This document shows positions 8,301 through 20,700 of a stretch of 40,229 nucleotides of DNA, one piece after another. A program made the position numbers and the translations under genes. The stretch lies in assembly GCA_937877515.1 (NCBI GenBank), contig CALFIX010000074.1, positions 1 to 40,229 on the forward strand, in the 5' to 3' direction. Every line of letters starts with the position of its first letter. Within the stretch, counting starts at the first letter, position 1. The notes beneath the pieces are model-generated. The model saw nothing but the letters and a program-made list of their open reading frames with translations. It made no database searches and had not been told where the DNA came from. This stretch comes from an uncultured Treponema sp. (GTDB lineage Bacteria > Spirochaetota > Spirochaetia > Treponematales > Treponemataceae).

Positions 8301-11300
8301 AATTTCTGCATTGGTAAAAGACGTTTCTGGAAATTCAAAAAATATAAGCGGAACAATTTGTATATTGCGTACACATGCAATTATAGATGACAGCTCTAAG
8401 GTTTATTGGACTAGCGGAGAAAATGCTCGTTACGACGAAAGACTGAATGCCTATGTTTTAACTACCGGTGCTTCTCTTTATGGCTTTGGTAATTTTAGAA
8501 GTCCATTGGAAGTTTCTGTGCCTTCCAGTGCAGATGGACTTTTAGTTTCTAGTGCGGGGCGTGGAATAAAATTGACTGCAGTAAAAGAAGGCCTTTATAG
8601 AAACGTTGCTGTCCGTGTTTCTGCTGGTGACGGAGGAACTTATGTTGCTCCAGAAGTAAATGTTTATGTAGATGATGCAGGTCCTTCCATAACTATGCAG
8701 ACACCTGGCTTAATGGCATGGACAAAAGAAAGTTATGTTTTAAGCGGTACTGTTACAGACTTAAATGGAATAGCTGCTCTTGAATATTCTTTAGATGATA
8801 TTCATGCAGCATATCTTCCTGAATCGGAGGCAAAGAAAAAAGCTGAGCTTCAGAAATGGGTTCCTCAGTCAGACTTTACATGGAAAACTTTAACTGTAAA
8901 CCGCAGTGGTGCATTTAGCGAAACAGTTTCTCTTTCTGAATTAGAAGATGGATACGTTCCTTTAACTTTAAAAGCTACGGATACAGTCGGAAACGTAAGC
9001 TATTTGCATACGGCAGTGTTTAAGGATACAACAGCTCCGGAAGTAAAAGTAATTCTTCCTGAAGATGGTGCAATTGTAAACGGTGAAAATACATTAGTGT
9101 TCAGTGTAAAAGACAATGGTCGGGTAGAAAATATTGTATACACAGGACCAAATGGTCGCGAAACAGAAGATTATAAGATTTATCAGAAGAGTTCAGATGT
9201 AATTGATTTATCTAGAGAAGAAAATGTAAATCTTATAAGCATGAATAATGAATTAAGCAATCTTGTTATTGGTGGAACAAAACATACATTAGATAACAAG
9301 ATGAGCTTTAAGTTTACAGATGCAATTGGAAACAGTACAACAATAAATGAATGGGCATTTACTGTAGACGAAGAAAGCGATAAGCCTAGAGCAGAAATTC
9401 ACTTGCCGGAAGACAATCAGGTTATTACAACAAACTTTACAATCTCTGGAATTATTTATGATGATGACGGACCATGTAAAGTGTTCTATAAGATTGATGA
9501 TGGTGCTTATCGTCAGGTTTCTGAACAGCTTGCTTCCAGTTATAAAATAAATGTTCCTCTTCTTGCCATGAAAGATAATGAGCACACTGTTACAGTATAT
9601 GCAGTAGACATAAACGGCGTTAAGGGGGAAGAAACTGTTGGCCGCTTCCGCATTTCTTTGCAAGAACCTAAAGGCTCCGTTACGGAACCTCCAATTAGCA
9701 AAACTGTTAAAGATAGTGTAACGCTTAAAGGATGGGCAACGGATAAAAACGGAATAAGTCGCGTTCAAATTTCTATAGACAATGGTGCAAGCTATAATGA
9801 AGCTGTTTTAATTCCAACCTCTGCTAAAGAACGTGTTGAATGGACATATACATTTGACACACACGTTGTTCAGGACGGGACTCACGTTGTGTTCTTAAAG
9901 ATTTGGGACGGCTATGAAATTACAGGTTTGTTCTCTTCTCTTATAAATATTGATAATACACCACCTGACTTAAAGTTGGAGCTTCCTTTAGATGACTCAA
10001 AGACAAGCCATAACATTTTCTTTGCAGGACAGACAACAGATAACATTGGTCTTACAGATTTGTATTTAACAATTAAGAGTCTGGAAAATAAGAACGTTCC
10101 AGAAAGTCTTGCAAAACGCACTCTTGTTCCTGATGAAATTATTTCTCAAGTTGTAGATATAAGTTCATTGTCTGATGGATTCTATAATGTTGAATTAACA
10201 GGTGTAGATGCCGCAGGAAATATCTCTCGTGTAAGCCGCAATATCCAGTTAGATAAGACTCGTCCTCTTGTTAAAGCAGATTTACTTTATCCGCTTAACG
10301 GGGAATATTTAACAGGCGAGTTTAACATTTACGGTAGTGCTTCTAGTGAAAAAGAAGACCCTATAGAAAAAGTAGAACTCTTCTTAGATGGACAAAAGTT
10401 TAATGCACTAGCACCTGTAGAAGTTTCTCCTGCAGGCTACTTTATGTTCCACATGGCTGGAAATATGCACCGCGATGCAGTAAAAGCTAATGGAGAAGAA
10501 GACGATGTAACTGTTACACCTGCTGTGGACTTTGAGCTTACAGATGGAAGTCATACTTATAAAGTAATTGCAACTACAAAAGCTGGTAAGAGTGTAACAA
10601 GTTTAGAGCAAAACTTTATCTATAAAAAGTATGGTCCTTGGGTAACATTAGACAACTTTGCTTACGGAGACTTTGCAGTAAATCGCCCTCTTATTAAGGG
10701 TAAAGCAGGCTATACAATTTCTGAAGAAGATAAGGCTATCTTAAAAGATAAAGATGCTCCTAGTGAAGATAAAGAGAGAGTTGAAGGTATGAAGGTAAAG
10801 CAGATTTCGCTTAGCCTTGATAATGGAAAAACTTATGAACCTGTTGCAAAATCTGGTAAGGGGGACTGGCAGTACCGTGTAGAAAATTTGGATATTCCTG
10901 CAGGTTACCATTTCTTACTTGTGAGAGCAGAGATGCAAAATGGTGAAGTTGCCATAACTCGTACAATAGTTCAGGTTGACCGAACTTTACCAAGTATTAA
11001 ACTTATTTCTCCTGGTGTAGGTGGTCGTTATAATCAGAACTTAGAGTTTGACGGTCTTTCTAGTGATGATGTAGACTTAAAAGATGTTCGCATAACTTTA
11101 AGAAAAGGCGACAAAACTGCCTATGAAGTACCGGCTGGTTTACAGGGGCTTTACTTTGACGCATCTGTCTGGGGAGCTTCGCTTTATAACTTAGGTATAG
11201 GTCTTACGGCATTTGATGGTGCTGTAAAGATACAGGCAAACTTTGGACAGTTTACACAGAATCAAAGAGACTTTGTAAGTGATCTCTTAGGACAGGAGAG

Positions 11301-11673
11301 GACTAACTTACGCTTTGGAGGTAACATTATTGGCGGTAAGATTATTGCACAAATATTCTATCTTCCATTCCGTTACTTCTGGGGTAGAGACTTTGACTGG
11401 CTTACAGCAACTGTTGCTATTGGTGCAAACTTCTCTTACTTTACAGAGACAGGTGCTTCTATTACAACTGGAGAACCTGTACCACAAACTCTTAGTGCTG
11501 TCTTAATGCAAGTGGAATTCCCACGAATGACTTTTGCAAATAATAAGCTCTTTAAGACATGGGCTGTTTATTACGAACCTCAGTTGTGGTTTATTCCATC
11601 TGATATTGCAAGTGATGATGTAAGTAAGTATGTATTTACTTATAGCATTGGTTTACGAATGAATGTATTTTAA
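5371..11673 (+). CDS. Giant secreted Ig-repeat protein with C-terminal outer-membrane-barrel-like domain
   Basis: A 2100-residue protein. Residues 1-23 form a Sec signal peptide (lysines, hydrophobic core, AFA before Lys). Residues ~70-1920 are a string of at least 13 Ig-like modules of the type D-x-x-x-P-V-x-I-x-x-P ... GTVTDDDGV-x-x-V-x-Y-x-x-DG, resembling bacterial Ig-like families found in surface adhesins (Big_7-type). Residues ~1925-2100 change character: alternating aromatic/hydrophobic strands with Gly-rich turns and a C-terminal Phe (RMNVF), as in outer-membrane beta-barrels. The barrel would have about eight strands. ATG 5371 is preferred over an in-frame GTG at 5359 because the signal peptide begins there. 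The next giant gene follows after 109 bp without a terminator, so both are probably one transcript. Function unknown; an outer-membrane-anchored adhesin or scaffold is inference. Confidence 0.8.
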   Translation: MKKIFKNFILVAVALSVSFEAFAKKDVEEKSLGPENSWQESFDINEKKPGKYNVLVTAEDKAGNQSVEGPFNIWIDPESDLPVVSITNPVENMRVPGNLNIVGTCIDDDAVESVCLILDGDEDNLKIAEGKDFWSFYIDTNNMLEGPHTIEVFGTDINGLSGHHARVMWQLDRRAPVTTVQNYSMGELVAGKIKLEGNVTDGNGIKSLEYSLDGGKHYTKASIKEHKFKEPDSEGHTSEWLFSVPIDTKKFPDGAATCWLKATDNMGSIGRYAFLYFIDNTNPDVKIVTPLENEVKNGVFTVAGYAKDAIGIESLSWQWGNESGTFDLIPGNAYWVKEVSAIGKTKSETFSVTAVDTMGNTVTVKRVISLDPESDKPVVHIISPEKNLVTDMSGIFLRGNVTDDDGVVSVHYTVDGSEEVEILTDGIFSAELEGEFAYGKHNISVYAIDKYGIKGNTVTTTFFSKGNAPAFEGANIKTGKETVAFSDGMSINPESDSTYEIKAKSDGGLSSLEWNLTWGTAGSLKGSASLAGGEKSASVSVPLYGEELPWGVCVLHVTATDIYGRSSTEHSLINILNLTKVNTSELGVFFDDSTVSAQGAVLYESDTALTGYFLGGNIGSVSIVPSTRGVSVTNEGNVIIVRASGATEKFHVQVTASTGKVFNSRDMYFFANEKPPVLTLDSSTNYNTDNGRAFEFSGTGNSLTISGTATAETDVTLQYRILGVKAEFTEGILTSSSEIAATDFVNVDVGRRGAFTISNLNFESFEDGVSVVELVATSASGKQTVDAVVVRKINAAPLEAKIGADGKEIKKAQPKLYWLKGVDYYGVCVYQGTVDKAFVRVHSKDIRVDQKTLSYSATPTDIEPPKNGKVPVYSAEPFAVSTASVIEPRFFRVDGVDYKSGMQIVINRGTTQDEGHKATISIKTNSPISAVTYTISGDDVPGGEVTQTGNAALRTIQEGELYEADIPLYNMPSRVAKISALVKDVSGNSKNISGTICILRTHAIIDDSSKVYWTSGENARYDERLNAYVLTTGASLYGFGNFRSPLEVSVPSSADGLLVSSAGRGIKLTAVKEGLYRNVAVRVSAGDGGTYVAPEVNVYVDDAGPSITMQTPGLMAWTKESYVLSGTVTDLNGIAALEYSLDDIHAAYLPESEAKKKAELQKWVPQSDFTWKTLTVNRSGAFSETVSLSELEDGYVPLTLKATDTVGNVSYLHTAVFKDTTAPEVKVILPEDGAIVNGENTLVFSVKDNGRVENIVYTGPNGRETEDYKIYQKSSDVIDLSREENVNLISMNNELSNLVIGGTKHTLDNKMSFKFTDAIGNSTTINEWAFTVDEESDKPRAEIHLPEDNQVITTNFTISGIIYDDDGPCKVFYKIDDGAYRQVSEQLASSYKINVPLLAMKDNEHTVTVYAVDINGVKGEETVGRFRISLQEPKGSVTEPPISKTVKDSVTLKGWATDKNGISRVQISIDNGASYNEAVLIPTSAKERVEWTYTFDTHVVQDGTHVVFLKIWDGYEITGLFSSLINIDNTPPDLKLELPLDDSKTSHNIFFAGQTTDNIGLTDLYLTIKSLENKNVPESLAKRTLVPDEIISQVVDISSLSDGFYNVELTGVDAAGNISRVSRNIQLDKTRPLVKADLLYPLNGEYLTGEFNIYGSASSEKEDPIEKVELFLDGQKFNALAPVEVSPAGYFMFHMAGNMHRDAVKANGEEDDVTVTPAVDFELTDGSHTYKVIATTKAGKSVTSLEQNFIYKKYGPWVTLDNFAYGDFAVNRPLIKGKAGYTISEEDKAILKDKDAPSEDKERVEGMKVKQISLSLDNGKTYEPVAKSGKGDWQYRVENLDIPAGYHFLLVRAEMQNGEVAITRTIVQVDRTLPSIKLISPGVGGRYNQNLEFDGLSSDDVDLKDVRITLRKGDKTAYEVPAGLQGLYFDASVWGASLYNLGIGLTAFDGAVKIQANFGQFTQNQRDFVSDLLGQERTNLRFGGNIIGGKIIAQIFYLPFRYFWGRDFDWLTATVAIGANFSYFTETGASITTGEPVPQTLSAVLMQVEFPRMTFANNKLFKTWAVYYEPQLWFIPSDIASDDVSKYVFTYSIGLRMNVF

Positions 11674-11782
11674 TCGTTAGATTTTAAAATACCTAAGTCT
11701 TCTTCTAGCTTAAACTGTTATTGTCTTATGGCGAGGAGGCTTAGTGTTTTAAAATTTTTATTAAAAAAGTTAGAGGGAAAAA

Positions 11783-14700
11783 ATGAAAAGTGTTGTAAAA
11801 AAAATAGTATTGGGCGTACTATGCGCTTTTGCATTTATTGTTACATCGTTAACGCTTTCCTGCCAGATAGGTCTTGGAAATGCTGTAGATACGCAGAGAC
11901 CTATTCTTACCATATCTTCACCAGGTGATGATGACGTTACAAGCGGTTCTATTACGGTAACGGGTGCATATACAGATGATCTTGGTCTTAAAACACTTAC
12001 TTTTAAGCTCTTAAGAATTTCTAATGATTCTTCTTCAACTGTACAGACTGTAACTGTTAGCCAGTCCGCAGCGTCTAGTGCCGGAAGTATAAGTTCTGCA
12101 GAAAGTACAGACACTGGCGTAAAAGGTACATGGTCTGTAAATTTAGATACAACTGATTTTTTAGATGGAACCTATAAAATTGTAGTAACCGGTAACGATG
12201 GTTACTTTGATAGTCAGGAAACTACCAGAACTTTTGATATAGATAACACAGAGCCTGTTGTTCTTATGACAAAGCCAAATTCTGTAAGCATGAGTGACCC
12301 TGCAAGTTACGGTAGCGTAGTAACTGTAAGTTGTACAATTGCAGATGACCATGACATTAAGCAGATGAAGGTTCATGTTTACAACACAGATTCAGACGGT
12401 AACATTACAGATGAAATTTCTCTTGCAAAAGATACGTTTACAGGATTTGATGTTTCTGGTGGAACAAGCGTAGTTATTGCAAGTTCTTCAAGTACTGATG
12501 AAGATTTAGCTAACAACTATTCAGCAATTTATGAAAATAAAGATTCCTCAGGAGATTGTCTTTTAGGTTTTGCTTTAGAGGTAACCGATAAAGCTGGCAA
12601 CACGAGTGAATGGTCTTACATCAGTTCAGATTTAATAAGTGCAATAGAGGATGCAACTGGAGAAACTGTAGATTCAAGTACAATAAAAAAGATTTACAAC
12701 GAAACTTATGATGGAATGAGCTCTAAAAATTTAAGCAGGGCTCTTGCCATAATGAAAAATGAAGATTACCAGTGCGGTATAATTTCTGATGATAGCGTAG
12801 AGAATGCACTTGCATTAAATGTAAACTCGGATGCAAGCCCAAAGTATGAGTTTTTAGGTTCCAGTGTTTCCTCTGATGATGAAGGAAATCTTAGCTGGAC
12901 ACAAAATAGTTATAGCAACAACAAAATAACAGTTCAATTAAAAGTTTCTGCAGGTTTGGACGGTACGTTGATTCGTCCTTCTTATAGTGAAGATGATGGA
13001 CTTGGTATAAAGGCAGTTCATGTTTATTCATGTGAAGGTGGAACTTCCACAACAGTTACAGACGATGATGAAGTTACAGGCTTAGATATTGAAATAACTT
13101 ATGGCGAAACACCTATTTCTGAACTTAATACATCTGTAGACTATCAATTTTATACAGTAACAATAGGGACTGGCTTAAAAGGAGCAAAGTACTATATTCT
13201 TACTCTGGAAGGAACAGATTTAGCCGGAAGAGAGTTTACAGCTCAAGATAATAACGCTTATGGTTTTCAGGTAAGTTCTAATTATGTTGTTCCAACAGTA
13301 AGCTCTAGTTTTGTAGATGAAAAAATATATCGTCATGAAGAATTCTATGACATACGGTATGACTTATGTGGAATTATAGACACTGACAGCTATATAGATA
13401 CAAGTAACACAACCTTTGGTTTAACAGTTTCCAATAAAGAAGATTCTTCAGAAGCTTCTGCAAGCTGGACAGGTTTGCCATTTACATTCTATAAAAGCGT
13501 ATCTGAATTAATATCTGCAGAAAGTATAACTGATGAATCTATCAAAACAAAGTTAACTGAAAAGTTTGGTTCAATTAGCAATAAAGGCATAGCTGCTACC
13601 GAAGACGGGGCTTCCGGAGAATATATTTGGATGCTTCCAACAAAGTCAAAATTGCTAGAACTAGCAAGCGATGCTTCTACTGTACTCGCTAATATTCGTA
13701 GTGACCATTCAGATTCTGCAACAAGCTCTGACTACAGCATAACTTCTTCTTTGAACGAAAACGGAGGAGCAACGTATCGTATTGCTTTCTCAGGTTCTTT
13801 CTATAATCAAAGTACTAGTGGTCATCAGACATTAAACTATTCTCTTACTGTAGACACACACAGTCCAACTGTTGCAATAAAGAATATAAGTCCTATTGTA
13901 AGTTCTGAGAGTAATTATTTAAACGGTAAAGTAACTTTAACTGCAACAGCATCAGATAAAAACTTAAGTGATGTAAATCTAGTTGTTTTTGGAACAATAG
14001 ACGGTTCAGATTCAGAAAAAATAAAAATCACTAACACTGGGGACATTTATAGCTTTACATCTGATTCAATAGATACAACAAAGTTTGATGAAAATACTAA
14101 TTTTTACTTTGCATTTACAGGAATAGATGAAGCCGGAAACAAGTGGACTGTAACAAACAGTAGTATTTATGCTGCAGAAATAAATGATTCAGACGAAAAT
14201 AGGGCATCAGGTTGGGGTGCTACCGATGTATCAAGTAGTTATGTTTATGTTGTAGATCAAAGTACTGATGCCCCAGTTATCTCATTAACCAATGCAGACT
14301 CTAGCATTACTGATGTAGATGAGATAAATACAGAAGTTAACTTGTTTGGTACGACATCTAATAATAAACTGCTTGGAACTATTACAGATGATGATGGAGT
14401 AGAAAGTGTAACAGTAAAATACAGAAAAGCAGGTTCTACAGGTAGTTATACAACGCTTCTTTCAAAATCAGGATTAAGTACAACAAGTTATCCTTTGAGC
14501 GTAACATTACCAAGTGATGAAGGTGAGTATGAAATTCAAATTTCAGTTCAGGACACTGCAGACGAAACTGGTGACAATGACAATTCTACAAGTGCATTTG
14601 TTATTGCAGTTGATGCAGGAAGCCCTGTAATTGGAACGGCTTCCTTCAAGTTAGGAGATGAAAGCTTTACCAACAACGGCTCTATGGGAGCAGGTCAGAC

Positions 14701-17700
14701 TTTAACTCTAGAAGCTGCAGTAAAAGAAGCTTCCAGTGTAGATGAAGATGATATAACCTGCTCTGTTACTGGAACAGATACAAACGGCGACGAAATAACT
14801 GTAGGTGAAACTATTACACTTTCTAAAGCTTTAAGTGGTTCTGCTCCTGCTTATACATTTACGGGAACTGTTGTAACCGGCGAAACGCTTTCAGACGGAA
14901 CGTATACCGCAACATTTACTTTAAAAGATAAGTATGAACAGGAAAGTTCTACAAGTGTTGCCTTTGTAGTAGATGCAACAAGGCCAGAGTTTGAGCTTTT
15001 AACTTTAGACAGCACTCCCATAGATAGCGTAAATACATATCTGCAGCAGGATTCTACATTTACATTTGCAGGAAATGCAAGTGATGAAGGTAGTGGTCTA
15101 AGTGCAATTCAATATTGGTTTGACACAGAAACCGCTCCTTCAGAAGTGCAAACTGGTAACGTAAAAACAGGTAACACATGGAACGCTGTAGTAACGCTAA
15201 AAGAAACTTCTGATTCAGACGAACTTCTTAGTGCAGGAAGCCATACAATTTACTTTAGAGCAGTGGACGCCGCTGGTAACTCTAGCTCTATTTCTAGCTT
15301 TACATTTACTGTAGATGCAGATACTCCATCTTCTACACTTAATGTAACTGTTTCTGATGACGGAGAACTTTACTCTTATTCAAGTTCAAATAGTGGAACA
15401 TTTACAGAAGTAAGTCTTACGGATAGTGTTACACAATTAGAAACTGGCAGCACTTACTACACGACACAAAACTTTATTTTAAGTGGTGTTATTTCAGAAG
15501 AAAATATAGATGCTATTACTGCAACATTAATTGTTGATGGTGATGTTCAGGATGAAAGTGGCTTTACACTTACAGATAGTGCATGGACTTTTGAAACAAC
15601 AGATGGAGATGCAGAATATCTTTATCGTATAGTTATAGTAGATAAATCTGGTAGACAAGTAAGCTATTATGTAACAGTTGTTGTAGATACCGTTGCTCCT
15701 TCAATCAGCATTTCTACTCCGTCTTCAAGCGACTCATTTACCACAAACTCAATAACCATTCGCGGTACACACGAAGACGAGGGTAGCGGAATTAAGTCAA
15801 TCCAGTACAGCCTTGACTGTGGTGCAAATTACACAGACGTAACTACAATTGGTGGAAGTACTTGGAGTGCAACAGGTGTAAGCCTCGGAAGTACACAGGG
15901 CTCACTCACTTTACTCATTAAGGCAACAGATAAGATTGGACACACAACAACCTCAGACTCTATAACATTCTACTATGATGAAGCAAACCCAGAGCTTTCA
16001 ATTACTACTCCGACAAGTACGACTGGAACTGTTACAAATAAAACATTTACAATAGCAGGTACTGCATCAGATACAAATGCTCTTTACAATAGCGGAAGCG
16101 GTGCCGTTGTAATTGTTGCAACAGATACATCTGACTCAACTAATACAAAGACATTCACTCTCGATGTAGAAGACGGAAGCTGGTCAGTAGATATTCCGGT
16201 TGGAAGTTCTTCTTCCGACGAAGAAAATTACTTAAGCGATGCAGAATACCTGTTTGCAGTTACCGTAACAGATGCAGCAGAAAAAACAACATCTAAGCAG
16301 GTTTATGCAACACTAGACACAACCTCTCCAACTGCAAGTGCAGGCATAGTTTCTAAAGCAGAAGACAGCACAAGCGGAGTAGACTCTGTAACGGTAGGCG
16401 AAGAAATTTGGTACGGAAGCTCAAGTATTCCTGTACGAGTAACAGCAAGCGACACGCTTTCTGGCCTTAAGGGAATAACTTATTCAACTGTAAATAGTGA
16501 AGAAACAGTTTCTAGTGGTTCGCTTACAAATGGTTCAAGCTACTGGACGGGAAATGTTGGAGTTTCCAGCGGAACAAACGTAATTACATTTTGCGCAACA
16601 GATAACGCAGGTAACTCTGTTACTACAACACTTTCTGTAAACGTAGACGTTTCAGCTCCTGAAACGGTGGAGCTTGTAACGGTTGACGGTGTTTCTGACG
16701 TAACGTCAAAGCTTGTTAACGGTAAAAATAGCATCACGGTTGCCTTAAAAGTAAGTGATGCAAACACTGGTGTTTCCGGTGTTTCATTTACTAAGATTGG
16801 AAGCACTGCTGTAACAGAAGCTCAAGGCTCTTATGATGACGATGAAGAAAGCGGCACTTATGGTTACTGGGTTGTAACAATTCCATCTGCCAGTTTAACG
16901 GCAAGCGGTTCTGCAACATTTACCGCAACTGATGGTGTTGGTAACAGCCAGGATTATGCACTCTTCACTTTAACAGTAGACTCAACTCCTCCGACTGTAA
17001 CCGTAACCAGTCCGACAGATGCAGACAGCACTACAGATGTTGTTGATGTAAACGGAACAATCAGTTTAAGTGGAACTGCACAAGACGACAATTCACTTAG
17101 TTCTGTAGATGCACTTTACTACACAACAAGCATCCACGTGGCAAGTGCTCTTAAAACAGCAATCTCTTCCGACACAGCATCGGTTACTGCTGGAAGTGAC
17201 GCTGCAACCGGCTGGGTTTTAGTTAGCACAGCAAGTTTAACAGGAACTACAAGCTGGACTGCAAGTGGTATTGTAACAAGTGTCTTAGACGGAACAAATT
17301 CTGTTTCTGACAGTACAACGGTTTATGTAACTGCAAAGGCAACGGACAGTGCAGGTAACTCAGGCTATGCAAGTCCAATTACGTTAAGAGTTGACCAAAA
17401 TACAGATAGACCAAAAGTTGTTGTAACGACAGCAACACTTTTAAATAATTCAACAGTAATGTCTTCTAGTAACCGTATTTGGGTAACAAGCAGCACGCTC
17501 TCATTTACAACAATCGATGATGACGGAACGGTAAGTTCTGTGCGCTACTCATTTGATAATTCAGAGTGGGTAACGCCATCTCTTGTTAATGGTTCTGGAA
17601 CAGTAAGTTTTTCTAGCGATGGAGAGACAGAAATATACTTTGAGGTAACAGATTCTGCTTCAAAGAAATTTACAAGTTCTTCTACAAATTCTACAAGTGC

Positions 17701-20700
17701 CATTTACCTTACAGACGGAACAAACTCTTACGGTAACAGTACAAATGTAAGCTCTATAGCTTATCTTACGGTAGATACAAATGCTCCTACGGTAGGAAAT
17801 TTGCACGTGTGGGATGAGTCATTAACAACTCCTGCATGGTCATCAGATACTACTGGATACACATTTGGTGGTGACTATGACACAATAGATTTGTACGTTA
17901 CTGCAACAGATACAAACGGAATTGCAAGCGTAACTGCAACTTATTCAGGTTTAAAAGATTCTTCAAATAATGCAATAACAGGAACTGTTGTTACAAGAGA
18001 TCCTGTAACAGATACAGAAAATGCCGCTTATGGAGAAGGAAGTAATTACTTATTAAGCGGTATTCCTTGTGATACAGGAACAGGTACTATAAGCATTGTC
18101 ATTACCGCTAAAGATAATGCAGGAAAAACAGGTTCTGTTACCTACGGCTTTGCAGTAGATAATACAAGTCCTGTAATATACTTCTCAAGTCCTTCAAGTA
18201 CTCAAACTTCTAGTGGAAGCATAACTGCAACAGGTACAGTAGATTCAACTTCTACAGTGTACTATGCACTTTCTCCAAGTAGTACAGTAAGTCCTGATAC
18301 AAGCACGACTCTTACAAGTTGGACTTCTTACGACAGTTCTAGCACAACTACAATTTCTGTAACAAATGGGCCAAGCGGAACTGTTAAGTACACAGAACTT
18401 GAAGATGCAAGTCTTTCATGGACAGTTTACTTTGATGGTGACACTTCAAACGAAAGTGGAACGCACTCTGTAACAATGAACACGTATCTTGTAAACTGGG
18501 GAATAACAACAGAGACGGCTTTAAGTGCAAACGATTCAACTCAGTTTAGTACAATTGTAGAAATGTACCTTTGGATAAAGAGTGTAGATGAGGTTGGAAA
18601 CTCTAGTGAAAGCTGCCACTTAATCTTACTTGACCCGCAAGGAGACCGCCCTAACCTTACTTACAGTTACCCTGAAAGTAACGGTACGAGTTTAGGTGGA
18701 ACTGTGCGTGTTGCAGGAAGTGCAAGTGATAACGGAACTGTTAAGCGCGTATGGCTTCAGTTAATTTCTGATACCCACGAGTATGATTCAGGTACTGTTA
18801 CTGATTGGTCCAAATATAAATTTGGAACATATACAGTTTCCTCTAGTGATGTTTCTACATTCAGTCTGACTGAAGATGATTTAGATTATCTTGCAAATGC
18901 AGGATACTCTATTTACAACAGAAAGACTTATGCAAGTGAAACCACTCCTCTTTCATGGACTTGTGGTAGCTCTGTAAGTGGTTGGGACGACCCTGACTCA
19001 TCATATACAGCAAGCATAGATGACTTTGCAATCCTTACAACGCTTTCTTCAGACGGAAGCACATGGTATCAGAAGATAAACCAAAAGAGTGAGTTTAACC
19101 CTGCATCCGGAAAAACAAATACAATAGTTCTCTGTGCTTATGCAGAAGATAATGACGGAAAGTTTAGCACTCCTCAGTATCGCTATGGAACGTTAGATAG
19201 TGATAATCCGATTATCTCTGATTTGTATTTAGTACAGGCTTCTTCAATCGGTGGAACTGTAACAGCAAGCGTTCAGTATTCTGCTGATATGTACGTTAAG
19301 GGAGAGTGGTATTTAACTGGTACGGTTACAGATAGTGATGCAATTCAGTCTCTTACAATAAACGGCGACACACTTGTAAATAAAGAGGCTATGACAAATA
19401 CAGATTCTGCTAAGGCTATAGGAAATGGTAGTACTTCATCTAAAACAATTTCTGATGGGTCTTATAATTTATACAGTTCAGTTTCATTCTGGTATAAGTT
19501 AGACACAGATTCAGGACTGGGAACTCTTTCATTTAGCATAGAGGCAGAAGACGCTGTAGACGGAACAACTCATACTGGAACTCAAGCAATTGTAATTAAC
19601 TATGACAATACTCCTCCTTGCCTTGTAACTCCAGATTCAAGCAGCTACAACTTGAGCCCTAACGTACAGCAGGATGATGGCTTTTACACATTTGGCTCTG
19701 TGATTACGGAAAACACAATAAATAGTGTAGACCAAAGTGGAGTAGACTACGTTGCATTCTACTTTATGAGGCGCGATACCGTATCTAGCACAAAGTCAAA
19801 CAAACTGTTTAACCCAATGTATTCAACTTCAAGTACATATAACTCTGTATCAATCCCTGCAAGTACTGGCGTTAGTGCACTTGGTTCAGAAACGACTACT
19901 ACAGATAACACCATAGTTTACGATAGAGGTATGTATTGGCTTAGAAAAGCGGTTACACGTAGTAGCGATGAACTTAATGTTTTAGGCATGAATGATACAA
20001 GTCAGGTTGCAGTCGGCTCTTTGATAAATATTGGTGGTGCAATTTATACAGTAGATTCTTACATCTCAAATAGCACAGTTACAATAAGCGGTAGTCCTAT
20101 GTATTCATCTGAAAGTGATATTGCTTATGTTGCTCTTGCAATGGTAGTAAACAACACTACGACAGAAAGTTCTGGTGGATCTCTGCAAACAAGTTCTACA
20201 TATGCTTCGTCTTATGGCTACGGATACTATTCTTCTCCAACAAATGATGACGGCGACCTTATGGTAGAAAAACTAAAGGCCTCCGGCACCTCATACACAT
20301 GGGAAGCAAACATCTTTAGTCGCAATATAACGGACGGTCCTATAGAGCTTCACTACATTGCATTCGATAGAGCTGGAAACTACAGTATTGGTGTTGTAGG
20401 TAATGCTTCATTCAGTGACTACATGTCATTCACAGGTACAAACCTTACAAGTGACATTGTAGATGTAAAATCTATCAACGCTTCTAGTGCTTCAGAAGTT
20501 TCTCTTCTTTATGTAGACAGTTCATCTGCATACAGTTACGTTTCTGATGGTTCAAATATAACATATTCAACTGTATCTTCTAGTGACTACAATGATTCAA
20601 CCCACGCAAAGAAAGCCTTTGTTTCCAATAATGCACCCCGTCTTGCAAATATTAGTGTTGGAACAGACTTAGATGGTAACGGAGCCGTTTCTGCTACTGA

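Noticed and set aside
9289..9768. 159-codon open frame on the minus strand inside the first giant gene
   Set aside because: It lies antisense to a continuous Ig-repeat frame, its product is unlike any domain I know, and it has no promoter or ribosome site. It is a shadow of the repetitive codon pattern, as are the other antisense frames within both giant genes.
11728..11928. Short frame with AGGAGG-like sequence between the giant genes
   Set aside because: It runs into the giant lipoprotein gene in another frame, has no meaningful product, and the AGGAGG lies inside its own first codons, so it does not serve as its ribosome site.
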